Shown: in pieces, positions 1 through 10,209 of the stretch
How the letters are laid out: every line of letters starts with the position of its first letter
How positions within the stretch are numbered: the stretch's first letter is position 1
DNA from: Paramacrobiotus richtersi
Taxonomy: Eukaryota; Tardigrada; Eutardigrada; Parachela; Macrobiotidae
Assembly (NCBI GenBank): GCA_034698045.1
Contig: JAQGAU010000896.1
Span: forward strand, 1-22,835
Direction of reading: 5' to 3'
Length of the DNA: 22,835 nt
Notes under the pieces: model-generated
The model's input: only the letters and a program-made list of their open reading frames with translations
Told to the model about the DNA's origin: nothing
Database searches by the model: none
Made by a program: the position numbers and the translations under genes

Positions 1-327
1 ACAACAACCACGACCACGACCACAACCCGTACGACAACAGCATCACCCACGACTACGCCCACAGCCCGTACGACAACAACCGTAACGACCACCCCTGCAC
101 CGCCGACCACCCCAACGCCTACGACCACACCAACTACTACAACGCCTACTACCAGAAGGACTAGTACAACACCACCTTCGACAACAACAACACCTTCTAC
201 TACACGGTCTACTCCGACGACCACAAAAGTCCTTGCAACTAAGCCCGCGGGAGGGACGAATTCTAACTTGAATTTCATCTCGAATTCAAACTCTGGATCC
301 GGAAGTCGACCTCATGCTTTTTTTTAA
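1..327 (+). CDS. Thr/Pro-rich mucin-like protein, 3' end (partial)
   Basis: Frame 1 is open from the first base to a TAA at 325-327, giving 108 residues; the 5' part lies outside the window. Of the first 75 residues 48 are Thr, mixed with Pro, Arg, Ser and Ala, in runs such as TTTP and TTTR. This is the composition of an O-glycosylated mucin stalk. The last 33 residues change to Asn, Ser and Gly (ending GSRPHAFF) with no hydrophobic stretch, so there is no membrane anchor or GPI signal at this end. Mucin-like tracts occur in extracellular matrix, chitin-binding and surface proteins; which of these this is cannot be told without the N-terminus. The open frame and clean stop favour a coding exon, but low-complexity ACA/ACC DNA alone could also give an open frame. 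Confidence 0.6.
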   Translation, partial: TTTTTTTTTRTTTASPTTTPTARTTTTVTTTPAPPTTPTPTTTPTTTTPTTRRTSTTPPSTTTTPSTTRSTPTTTKVLATKPAGGTNSNLNFISNSNSGSGSRPHAFF

Positions 328-1000
328 CGTGATATTCTGATTTTGTTAGGATGGAACGAACGTTCTTTTAATTTAAGGTGTGCAATATTGCATTAAATTT
401 TCGAATTCCAAATCGCGTGCAGGCGAAGATTGCTTGGCCACTTAATACTTTAAAGAACTAGAAATCTTTCCGTAACATCAAGGTCACCACCGGTAAAGGC
501 GTGCAATACGGTACATACAAGCGTATATACAGAGTCTGTACATTATACCAATACAATATTAGGAATGCGCAGTTGTTTATGACTGGAATGGTCGCATTGA
601 ATCTAATTCCACACTCTGTCTGATGACGTTTGTGATTTACAGACAATAATGCTGTTCAAATTTTGAGTAATGTAAATTTTGCCTCAATGCCTCCAAGAAA
701 ACAATTACAGGCGTACGCTTGGCTATAAAGGAACAGGAAAATTTGATCACAAATACAAGATCTTTCCGCAATCCAGTTTATTTTCCACTTTTTTAATCAT
801 CCGATTCATATACAGTACCTCAATATTAATAACGTTCGTTGTATTAGACAGTGATATACAAGCGGTTTGATTTTATCCTTGCGATCGAAGCAAGAAATTT
901 TACTGCAATGACCATGCAAAAATCCTAGTACAAATCAAACAAGGAATTTAAAAAACTGCTGTCAACATATTTCGGATTAACTGAATATACTTTCGCAAGT
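328..1000. other. Convergent intergenic stretch, no gene seen
   Basis: The stretch lies between the stop of the mucin-like gene (+) and the stop of the repeat-exon gene (-), so both 3'UTRs probably fall here. AT-rich. Short open frames on both strands lack splice context and protein-like composition. On the minus strand an AATAAA lies at 778-783, about 220 nt past the stop of the repeat-exon gene, and could be its poly(A) signal. Confidence 0.5.
392..397 (+). other. Possible polyadenylation signal of the mucin-like gene
   Basis: ATTAAA lies 65 nt after the mucin-like stop codon, a usual distance for a variant animal poly(A) signal. No AATAAA was seen closer. The assignment rests on position only. 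Confidence 0.3.
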
Positions 1001-4000
1001 CTAATGAAGGGTTTCATTGCCCACAAAATCGCTAAAGACTGTTTCGTTGTTGGGAATCAGAGCGCTCTTAGGAAGAATTACAACTTTCTCAGCAGCATGT
1101 TCCAGGTCGGCCGCCGTAACTGGAAATTCTTCATCCTGCAGCGAGTTCCCACGAACAACAACTTTCGCAGATTCCTCGATAACGATCGTTGTAGTCACGT
1201 TGAGGTTTGGCGGCAGATCGGTAGTATTGAAGGAGATGTTTGACGAAGCAACGCTGATGACCGGTGTCACTGCAGGAAACAGTCACGATTAGCATTATTG
1301 TTGTCGAGTTCATTCAGTACAAGTACATCGAACATTTTAACAATTTCAGTAAATTGCTCGAATATCATCCTAAGAACTGCTGTACTTCATCAAAAAACAG
1401 TCATGTGGAATCAGATTAAATCATGTACACATATTACGTTAATTCTATACAACTTCCACTGGTCAACAATAGTACGAACTGAAGATATCAATAGATTTTT
1501 GTATTGATAATTTAGCACAAAATTCCAGAAAATATCATATTATTCACGCTATTTGAAAAGGCACACATGTTGCCGACCGTTATTATATAAGAAGCACTTA
1601 CACAGCTACGAATTAAGTTTGTTACCTGTGCTGTTACCTGTGTTATTTTTTTCTCCGTTCAACGTTTGCGTGTTTTGAAACACTTTGGAATTATTTGCTG
1701 TTGTTGCCGGCTCATGGATGGTCGTGCCGTTGCATGATTGGATCACCACAGAACTATTGCGGCTACGGCTTTTGCTGGAGTGAATCTTGCTCTGGGCTTT
1801 GCTGGTGAAATTTTTGGAGAACAAAGTAGGTTCCGAAGAATTACTACTCTCGCTGTCATTCTTCAGTAGGTTCTTTTCACTGTTCTTTTTCTTTTCTTGA
1901 GAACTGGACGAGGAGTCTCCGTTCTTGGAATCCGCACGAACCGGCGCTAAAATGGCCCGCAAATCTTCATCGACGGTTTTGTGGCGGGTTTCGCTGTGCT
2001 GGTGACCTTTGTCATGGAATTCTCGTCGGTAAAATCCTACAATGAATTATCAACAGGTTAAATCGAGCTTTTTTCGATACAGACTTATCCAAAATTAATT
2101 ACGCTTATTCTACTAGATTTTGTACAAAACTTGCCGTCAGAAAAAAAATGCCGTAGAAATACAGTTAATCAAACAAGCATGAACTATTTCTTAAGATTCC
2201 TAAATTCTTATAATTAACATAAATATAAAAACATAAATTAAAGGCATAAATTTTGTTTCTTTCAGTTCAATGTTTAGGTACATTTGTTTCTTCTCAGTAT
2301 ATTAATTAAAGGTGTAATCTGCTCGTATCAATGATAGCAATAATAACAAAACCTACGTGGAGGATAATATGGCTGCATTGGCATGCCAGCTGGCGAAGCA
2401 TACGACTGACTCGCACCGGCCACGGGAACCATCAGTCCATTTGGCGCCATAACAGAATCTTGAACAGCCATCGTGTTCATGGCTATCAAAATAACGCAAC
2501 GATTAAAATCATCGTTGGTTTGTTGGACAAAATAAATAGGTGCGTCGCGATTCGCAAAGTGTAGTAGCACCCAGAAAATCGCTCACTTACTTCGAGGGAG
2601 TGGGTAGAAATGGCCATAATTGGCTGGAACAGCTGCTGGGAACATCGGAAGTGCCCGGCTTTGGACGGAGGAGGACACGGGAATCATAGCACCATTAGGT
2701 GCCACTACCGAATCTTGTACAGTGACTGTGTCAAACACTGTAAAAAACATCTTGAATGCAAACAAAATTTTTTGTTATACAAATGCCGACTGGAGCTATA
2801 TATTTCAAGCACTAGATATATAATTCTACAGGTTAATAAACATCTAACGGTAAATATTTTAGCGGATTCCGTATAAGGTGTCGTAAATACCATAATAATT
2901 ATGGTACGCCTACCTTGTGGTTGGCCAGCAGCGACAGGTGAAACCTGGGTTTGGGAAGAACTGGAAACGGGAATCTCTTGGCCGGTTGGTGAAATAATGG
3001 TATCTTGGGTCTGTACTGTATCGACCACTACAAATCATATGTTTCAAATGTACAGCATATCTGCATGCAAAGGGTTACCGAATTTCATACCTTGCGGAAC
3101 AGGTGCTACAGGAGCCACTGGACCAACCGCCGGAGATACCACGGTATTCGACGTGGCCCCAACAGGAACGGCCGCACCGCTAACTGGGTCGACAACGGTG
3201 TCCTGGACGGTTACCGTGTCCACAACTAATGTCACAACGATTAATGAGTTATATATGACCTCCATGTCAGAAAGGAACACCAAAAAACAAAAGCGTCCGC
3301 AAAGACATTCATATAAGTATACATTCATATACCAGCGTTCATGTACCTAGCCTAGCATTTACGTTCATATACCTAGTGTATCTAGCTGATTCTAGCATTC
3401 ATATACGTACGTCGCGGATTCGGATTCATAGAATTGACAAACTGTCGCGCAACACGCTGGATGTTACTGGAGGAAGCAACCGGAATTTGGGCTCCGGATG
3501 GAGTGATCACACTATCCTGCGTCTGGACTGAATCGAACACTATGAAGACAAAAGTTATTCCATTGGGTTAGGTAGATGCGGACCAATTCAAAATTCTTTG
3601 TCCACAAATATACGTAACTTTCACTGTGTATATGCTGAGAACAAATACGCGCTGAAATACACAATGCAACCTGAACTACACAAACTGCCACAAACAGAGC
3701 AATCCTTAAAAACCCATAATTAATAAATTGTAAGCTACACATTGTAATAGACATCATCGATCTTGTGGAAAAAGAAATTATCCCATTATGGTTCTGGAAA
3801 GAGTCACATTTGGAATATAGTTTATAGAAAATTGATACTCCTTACCCTGGGGAATGTTTGGTGCAACAGGTGATACTTGAGTGTTTGTCGTTCTGGCAAC
3901 AGGAACACTGATACCATCGGGTCCAACGATTTCATCCTGTGTTGTCACGGTATCAACCACGGCTTGCCGCTGTCGTCCTAACAATAACAAAACACAACCG

Positions 4001-4227
4001 TAGCGTAACGAAACACACTATGATAATAAACATGTTTTATCCAGATTCTACTTCTGCGTCCACGAAATCCAGCGGATTACCTCCATTTATGCCCGTACCG
4101 GAAATGCCATATGCGATATATTTGCATGTCTACACTTACTTTGAAGTAACCCATTGGCGGATGTGGTAGCGACGAGCACCGATATCGTCACAAATATAAT
4201 ATTATCGAGCCTTATTTGCAAAGCCAT
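1001..4227 (-). CDS. Secreted protein built from six tandemly duplicated phase-1 exons
   Basis: Nine-exon model on the minus strand: 4140-4227, 3846-3977, 3411-3539, 3091-3225, 2914-3027, 2591-2737, 2357-2482, 1638-2036, 1001-1269; 513 codons including TAG. Exon 1 encodes a signal peptide (MALQIRLDNII then a hydrophobic core to about TTSANG). Exon 2 opens with a basic RRQRQA. Exons 2-7 each hold one repeat with core V-D-T-V-x2-Q-D, then P-x-G and a P-V, followed by a variable Ser/Gln/Pro linker. Exon 8 is Ser/Asn/Lys-rich with a basic His-rich start and eight N-glycosylation sequons; exon 9 has five more. Only one Cys was seen, so disulfides cannot hold the fold. All eight introns are in phase 1, so each internal exon is a multiple of three and can be lost or duplicated without breaking the frame. 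I do not recognise the family. An extracellular matrix, cuticle or adhesive role would be inference only. Confidence 0.8.
2357..3977 (-). repeat. Tandem array of six homologous repeat exons
   Basis: In protein order the units are exon 3846-3977 (VVDTVTTQDEIVGPDG), 3411-3539 (VFDSVQTQDSVITPSG), 3091-3225 (LVDTVTVQDTVVDPVSG), 2914-3027 (VVDTVQTQDTIISPTG), 2591-2737 (VFDTVTVQDSVVAPNG) and 2357-2482 (TMNTMAVQDSVMAPNG). After the P-x-G turn each continues to a hydrophobic residue plus PV and then a Ser/Thr-rich linker. Exon lengths are 132, 129, 135, 114, 147 and 126 nt, all multiples of three and all 1-1 phase. The similarity is plain in protein; the linkers and introns differ. Units 3 to 5 look closest to one another and unit 6 has lost the first D-T-V motif, so the duplications are probably not recent. 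Confidence 0.85.
3306..3410. repeat. Degenerate minisatellite in an intron
   Basis: Five copies of a motif near CATTCATATACCTAG start at about 3306, 3322, 3337, 3363 and 3396, separated by variable bases. The array fills half of the intron between repeat exons 3411-3539 and 3091-3225, and its last copy abuts the donor of the former. Confidence 0.5.
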
Positions 4228-4354
4228 TTTGGAAGTCCACCTTTGCGGTGTGGTGACCACAATATGATATCAACACTTAAATTTTCAAGTTCGCTTTAAA
4301 TTTCTTAGCACAAACGTTCTGTAATCACAGCTAGAGTTCTGTAAAACTAAGACG
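4228..4354. promoter_or_regulatory. Short divergent intergenic region, likely bidirectional promoter
   Basis: Only 127 nt separate the start codons of the minus-strand repeat-exon gene (4227) and the plus-strand two-exon gene (4355). Both 5'UTRs and core promoters must fit here unless there are upstream non-coding exons. No clear TATA box was seen. A perfect inverted repeat GTGGT-G-ACCAC lies at 4250-4260. Confidence 0.4.
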
Positions 4355-5156
4355 ATGAATTACCAGATGAAGGCTAATTTAGCTCGACACATGTGCGAAA
4401 ATCTTCAGACCCGTGAGGCTAGACATTTTATATGCTTTCCCGGAACTGGCCCACAAAAACTGATTGATGCTTATTCGTGTGGGTGGAGAAAGTTTCTATT
4501 ATACAATTATGATCGAAGGCTCGGTCAGGCCAAGACTGACCACTGGATGATCAGAAATGGAGCACGTAAAGGAAACTAGGTAATCTATTCAAACGATTGT
4601 TATCATGATATGGAACAGATGGAAATTTCCTATCAAAGTTTCACTGATTGTGAGTTGAGAAAAAGCAGAGCGACTGGTTAATGTAACTAACAGATAATAC
4701 TAGTCAATATGCACAAGTGTCACTTCGGTGTCACAAACTAACAATAAGCAGTAGGTAACTGTTTTGCAGGAGTTAGTTATATTGTACGTATTAAAATGTT
4801 ACGCGATAAGTTTACAACTACTGTACCTTTCGAGCTTGACCATAAGGTCATACTTTCATTCTTCTTTAGACGTGCATAAAAACGCATTTTAGGATATCGG
4901 TATTGTTCCTAAATATCTCGTAACATGCAATACACAGTACCTTAAGTACATTCAATGGATTTCAGTGAAACCTCGCGATCTTGCAAACTACCATATTTCA
5001 CGATGTCGAGGAATACCGGTTAAGGAGTGTGTATTACGTACTCTGTATATATTAAAGGGACACACAAATTCGCCATACAGTCCCCGTCGTGAACCGCGCA
5101 AAATCACGCATGAATATATTGAACTCCTTGAACGCGAGACCGTTGCCGGTGTTTAG
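4355..5156 (+). CDS. Two-exon orphan protein, 133 residues
   Basis: Exon 1 is 4355-4565 (ATG to a GTAAAG donor) and exon 2 is 4966-5156 (after TTTCAG, to TAG). The phase-1 join gives 134 codons. The product begins MNYQMKANLARHMCENLQ, is basic and rich in Arg, Tyr and His, and ends EYIELLERETVAGV. It has no signal peptide, membrane segment or clear coiled coil, and I do not recognise it. Exon 2 is open over its whole length and has a protein-like composition (REPRKITHEYIELLERE). The join could be wrong: exon 1 can also run past the donor to a TAG at 4577-4579, and a further exon may lie in the 400-nt intron. A small cytosolic or axonemal protein is possible but unsupported. Confidence 0.5.
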
Positions 5157-5596
5157 AACCATCAAAGACAACATTGTCTAGTTAAAAAACGTTGAAAAAT
5201 CATTATTGTATACAACTTCTTTGCAAAGGTACAGTGCCTTTAAGAGGATCTTCCACTTACTATGCACTTTGTAAATATCCTTCGTAACACAACACTTCAG
5301 AATGCTACAGTACGAGTAATCGAATAACTGGCCTGTTCTGCTGTTAATCAGACCTGGAAATACATTTTTCTTTTGTTTTAAGCATTGTCTGCTTCCACAA
5401 ATATTTGTTTCTATGGCTGTACAGCTGTATCTTGTGGATATTTCCGAATAAATTTTCCAAAATAATCGTGGCGGATGTTATATTCAGCTTTAGCTGGCTG
5501 ATTAATTAATGGCTGCTTTCTTGTAAACCGCGGACTAACAATAACAAACCAAGCCATAACAGAATTAATAAAGGAGAATTTCGGATAAAGGCTGTC
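5157..5596. other. Intergenic region upstream of the otopetrin gene, no gene seen
   Basis: AT-rich, 440 nt, between two plus-strand genes. It should hold the 3' end of the upstream gene and the promoter and 5'UTR of otopetrin. No convincing TATA box or coding frame was found. Confidence 0.4.
5447..5452 (+). other. Possible polyadenylation signal of the two-exon orphan
   Basis: AATAAA lies about 290 nt past the stop at 5156 and 145 nt before the otopetrin ATG. It is the first canonical hexamer after that stop. Support is positional. Confidence 0.3.
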
Positions 5597-8500
5597 ATGA
5601 TTGACAGAAAGTATTTCTCCGATTCTGGAATCCTATACGATTATCCCAAAGGCTGCACCAGTATCCCACATCATGCGAAGAACCGCAACTTGACGACTTC
5701 GGCGTCCCAATATGTACAAGAAAGGTAATAATGGTACCGTACACGTAACATTTATTACAAACATTTTAATAAGTTGTATTTTATTGTGCTTCTTACAGCT
5801 GTGTCAATGCATTACAACTGTTTTTGCATTTTTTGAATACGGATGTATTTTTAGGTCTTTTGTAAAAAGCACTGAAAGCTGATCATTTTGTATTACTATG
5901 GTAGCATATCAGATGACAGTACTTCTACAGGTCGAAAATTAAAAGCCTTATAAGTTTTTGACAAAACTTAGAATGATTTAACCATCGTAACTGCGGTCTT
6001 ATGTTAGCGGAAAATAATATTAATTTCCTATTTTATTTAATTGCTCTGCTATTTACAAATATGAAGTGTATGACAAACTACGCTTAAAACAATCGTTTTA
6101 TTAATAACGCTTCCTTTAGTTCCAGATCGCACGAGAACAACACGGCTCTTCCGGTTGACTGGACCAGTTCAATGTCAACAAAGTTTCAGTTTGCTCAGAG
6201 CAGTCATCCTTCCACATTAAGAAACCCGGACGACTTGGAACACTATAACTTATTCTCGAGCATCACCAACAGGCCCACAACACCGGAACCCAGTTGTACT
6301 GCAGCTGCATGCGTTGCCGAAAAAGGTCATCCCACGAAGTAAGCTTATAAACATGTTGCAGAAAAGTCATACATTGCATCCATGTAAGCAGCTTTTATTT
6401 TTCTGTTTACAAAAAACCCAGGTTTGTTTGCTTTACAGTATCGGAATATTCAGGCATGCCAGCGCTTTGTATGGTATTCTTGTGGCTATCACGGCCACTT
6501 GTCTTACGTTGACGGCGCACCTAACCCACAACGTGGATGTGACATATGCTCGAGTAAGAAAGAATTCATGATAGAAAAACAAAATTAACTGATTAATCCT
6601 TCATGTTTTTCCTTACTGTTAGCTCGCACAGCCTGCGCGATAGATTATGAATATGGCACGTTACTCAGTAAAGAACGATATACAATAAATTACGTACGTA
6701 TTTAGGAACAGCAGAACACGCTTCGCGGTGCTGTGCACAAACAGAACATTACGGTCATTTTGTTAACCTAATAAAAAAATTGCTGCAGCTGTTTGATTGC
6801 GCGATGCTGATAACAGGGATCTGTTTCCTTCTCTTCTCCACGTTATTTCTTTTTCGAAGTCCAACAAAGAAACAAAGTGTGGCCAACAAATGCTTGGGAT
6901 GTATCGCCCCTCGCAAAGATTCTTCCGGCAGGATGCCTTCCGCTATGGACAGCAGCCATTTATACGATATTCCCGTTATCTCCACCCGTAATACTTGTCA
7001 TGACAGCGTTTCAATAAACGACGAACCTTTGGACGTAACACCACCAAACAAAATATTCCACACCGAAACCGATAGCTCTAGTTTCTACATGAAAATGGGC
7101 GCGCTGATTTTTGCGGTTGGATCTGTGATCTATACCAGCCTGGAAATAGGAGTTTTCGCGGAAAATCAGTCTTGCTTTAATATTGTGATGGCAATGCAGC
7201 CATGTTGCTTTACGGTATATCTGATGCTGCAGCTGTATTTCATCTTTCGAACGTCAAAGGTACGTATATAGTTCGAGTCAAACATAACCTAAATAACGTA
7301 GGCCGGGTCACAAAAGAAATGATTTCGTTAGCAGAAACTGTTACAGTTCAGTTTTCTACAAGAAATTTCCATGGAGCATCCAATACTTCTACAGTAGAAG
7401 TGGTATATATATTAAACAACTGACACGAAGTATATTGCATGTTTGTCTTTTTTTGTACTAGCAATAATTTGTATAAGGAAATCAGTACAGTTTCTGTTTC
7501 CTTAACGTATTGTTTTTTATTTATTTGGCAAATGCCCGGAAACAATGTTGACACAATAAAAATTGTTTTTTATGCTGTATATTTTCAAATAATAATTTCA
7601 GTATAGCTTAAACACACGAATCCACATACACACCAGGGATTCCGCTGCATATACACACATTAAAGTTGATATTCATAACTAGCAAAGCACGATAGATATG
7701 AAACTTTATATATACATATATATATTTATAATTTTTATATACGAGTACTGTAATAAGCTAACAACAAATTAGTGTGGTTGATCAATTTAGCTAAAGATCT
7801 CTCGATATCGAGCTGTATGTTGGTTTGGGATGATGCACCTTGCTGCTACCGATTTTTTTCTTTGGATCCGCATTTTGATCGATGAAACCCAGCACGAAAT
7901 CAAACTTATTGCGGAAAAGCGGCACAATATTACGGAAAAAGGTTTGGAAGAGCTTGAAAATGAAAAAGGCGATCCGAACTACCGTAAGCAAATCCTATGG
8001 GATCCTTTAATTACATACATACATCGGCATGACCTTTCGTAACTTTCGTACCGCATGTTATGAATGCTGACATTAATTTTGACACTTTTATTCTTTCCCG
8101 ATAAGGTGCCCCGTTATGTGTAAACGAAGAGTCTCTTATGAAGGACATGTTGGATAAAGCTTCCATCTTTCTATATCCGTGTATTATTGAGTAAGTCTTA
8201 ATTAGTGTAACTAATTATGAGCCGGAAGCGAATGCATCATTTTAATAATCAATTTTTAGATACGCACTGATAACAGCTGGTGTCCTGATTACCATGTGGA
8301 AAATCATAGGATCTTCACCAGAAAATGCGGCTCATGCGGAGCATCCGCTGAAGCACAGCCATGAATCCCAAGCGCGGTTATTCCGATACTCTGTAGACTG
8401 CGATCAAGCGACAAAAGGACTCTTCTCTGGCATTGTAGCTATCGTGCTATCGATTGTTGGCATCATAATATATTTTGTGTTTTCGGAGGAGAAACACCAA

Positions 8501-9552
8501 TCTGATGTAGCGGTGAAGACCTTTCAAATAATGGAGATCACCTTGAACGGTTTGGGATTTTTGTCTACTCTGTACTGCATGGTCATCTTTATCGGGAAAC
8601 TGCAACACCGGCAGGAACGGACTGAAACCGCAGAGTCAAATCTAGAGGATGCTCTTTTAATGATATGTATGGTACGTCACTGATGTAGTGTGCCACTGTA
8701 TTTGAACATATAACATGGTACTGCTGTATATTTACATTTTTTATTATTATTAAAACTGTCCTACACAATTTTTTTGTGATCCATTTAGGTTGGTGTGTAC
8801 ACATATGCTGTAGTTTCTCTGATGGGTTCATACATGATCGACACAGTGGGCGACATATTATCGGTAACGGCAACATTACTGATCCTCCTGGAAGCAACGA
8901 TACAGACTATCTTCATAATCGGAGCTGGAAAACGGGTTATCAAAAGTGAAACCACGGGAGTCGATTACAAAAAGCCGGCTCGCGAAGCCTTGACGTTCCT
9001 GATTCTTGTAAATTTTGCTCTTTGGGCAGTAGATGTAAGTAACCTCACTGTGTCCAGTACCAAAGTAATATATTAATTACTCAACATTCAGAAGTTTGAT
9101 ATTATTATAATTAGGTATTCTGTCTTTTGCGAACTGATTCCAGCCCAACACAAAGCGAATATTTTGGAGAGGAACAGTACGTGCATACCATACAAAACAC
9201 CAATGATTTTATGAACCTAAACTCTTCAAGCATTTTTAAGTTATTTTTCGTAGGTGGGCTGTTCTGCTTCACCTATCTGTACCGTTGGTAATCTTTTTTC
9301 GGTAAGGTGATGTTACGGTACTTATATATCTTCTGTTATTTATGTCTGATATCGGTTCGGCACAATACTGGTAGGTAAACCGAATCTGCAATTCGAGAAA
9401 AAACATGGGAGAAAATAATCTTACTAAAAATTCTATGGTAATTGATGTACTGATGCTGTTTTAGGTTTCACTCAACAGTATGCCTCGTGGACATATGGAA
9501 GAGAGCGTATAAAACAAAGCGACCATCTCAACCCAAGATATTTTTGCATTAA
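5597..9552 (+). CDS. OTOP: Otopetrin-like proton channel
   Basis: Eleven exons: 5597-5724, 6120-6338, 6439-6553, 6789-7259, 7791-7983, 8106-8190, 8260-8671, 8789-9034, 9115-9176, 9254-9301, 9465-9552; 689 codons including TAA. Otopetrins are proton-selective membrane channels used in acid sensing and pH control. Matching features: twelve hydrophobic segments; FYMKMGALIFAVGS with SCFNIVMAMQP and LQLYFIF around residues 253-307; GMMHLAATDFFLWIRIL and an ET..HEI in exon 5; C..ATKGLFSGIVA in exon 7; KPAREALTFLILVNFALW in exon 8; and the C-terminal block SEYFGEEQW..LLHLSVPL..FFRFHSTVCLVDIWKRAYK over exons 9-11. The first roughly 120 residues are hydrophilic and cytosolic-like. A loop of about 75 residues separates segments 2 and 3. 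The start is the first ATG of an open exon; an earlier exon cannot be excluded. Which paralogue it is cannot be said. Confidence 0.93.
6706..6753 (+). CDS. Possible 48-nt cassette microexon of the otopetrin gene
   Basis: Within the intron 6554-6788, a TTTAG is followed by 48 nt open in the right phase (0-0), coding for EQQNTLRGAVHKQNIT, then GTCATT. The insertion would sit between membrane segments 1 and 2, a loop expected to face outside, and brings an N-I-T glycosylation sequon. The donor GTCATT is weak. The main model skips it. Confidence 0.25.
7706..7741. repeat. AT-rich low-complexity tract in an otopetrin intron
   Basis: A run of TATA/TATATATA-type sequence in the 531-nt intron between exons 6789-7259 and 7791-7983, directly preceding the branch and acceptor region of the downstream exon. 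Confidence 0.5.
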
Positions 9553-10209
9553 CAAAAGATTACTTAATTACTGTAACGAAACTGCCTTCTAATATCACTC
9601 TAGAGCTGTCTGATACGCAAATCGAGTAGTGAAAGAATCGGTAAAATGTGTTTTGCTGGACCGAAGAGCGAACTCCCGTTCGGTTTTCTTCTTTACCATA
9701 CAACACAATATCACAATCCGGATCTAGAAAGAAACTGATTCAAAACCATGCATTGTGATACTAACCGCATAAACAATGGCCTGCTACAGAAACAAGTGTT
9801 TTTTGAAAACAAATTTTACTAAATCTAAGCATTCCATCCTTCTGTCGGAGGGACACCCTTTTCACAAGTTTCACTGCAAAATTTATTTTAATTAATATTT
9901 CACCGCTTCGATAGACATGCTCTAACAATCCTGTCCAAGTGTTCCAACTCAAACGCAGCGCACCATCACTGTATGGAGCTTTCTGAATTCATTCAGTATT
10001 ATCAACATGACTCGAACGAAAAAATACAGTCCAATTATCCCATTTGTTAGAAAGTTTATAATTAGTGTTAAATCCCTCCATCCAAAATCCAAACGCACCA
10101 CATTAAATCGGCAATGTTAAGAAATTATACTAAAGACAACAGGAAATCCGCAACATAAGTGCGAACAAAACTGCATTCAGCGCATCCTCGTACATTACAT
10201 GCGACACGC
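9553..10209. other. Convergent intergenic stretch, no gene seen
   Basis: Lies between the stop of otopetrin (+) and the stop of the BTB gene (-). No AATAAA was found close to the otopetrin stop. On the minus strand an AATAAA at 9882-9887 could serve the BTB gene, about 325 nt past its stop. A short minus-strand open frame near 9761-9952 has no supporting features. Confidence 0.4.

Noticed and set aside
1004-1292. Plus-strand open frames of 79 and 91 codons
   Set aside because: They are antisense to the last exon of the repeat gene, which has a good acceptor, phase match and stop.
2331-3350. Plus-strand open frames across the repeat exons, up to 149 codons
   Set aside because: They are antisense to the repeat exons. 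The minus strand has homologous units, canonical splice sites and phase agreement; the plus strand has none.
2357-3977. Regularly spaced repeats that could suggest a CRISPR-like array
   Set aside because: The repeats are similar in protein, not as short exact DNA, the spacers are introns of unequal size, and the surrounding genes are animal.
8589-8897. Minus-strand open frame across the otopetrin gene
   Set aside because: It overlaps two confirmed otopetrin exons and the intron between them, with no independent features.
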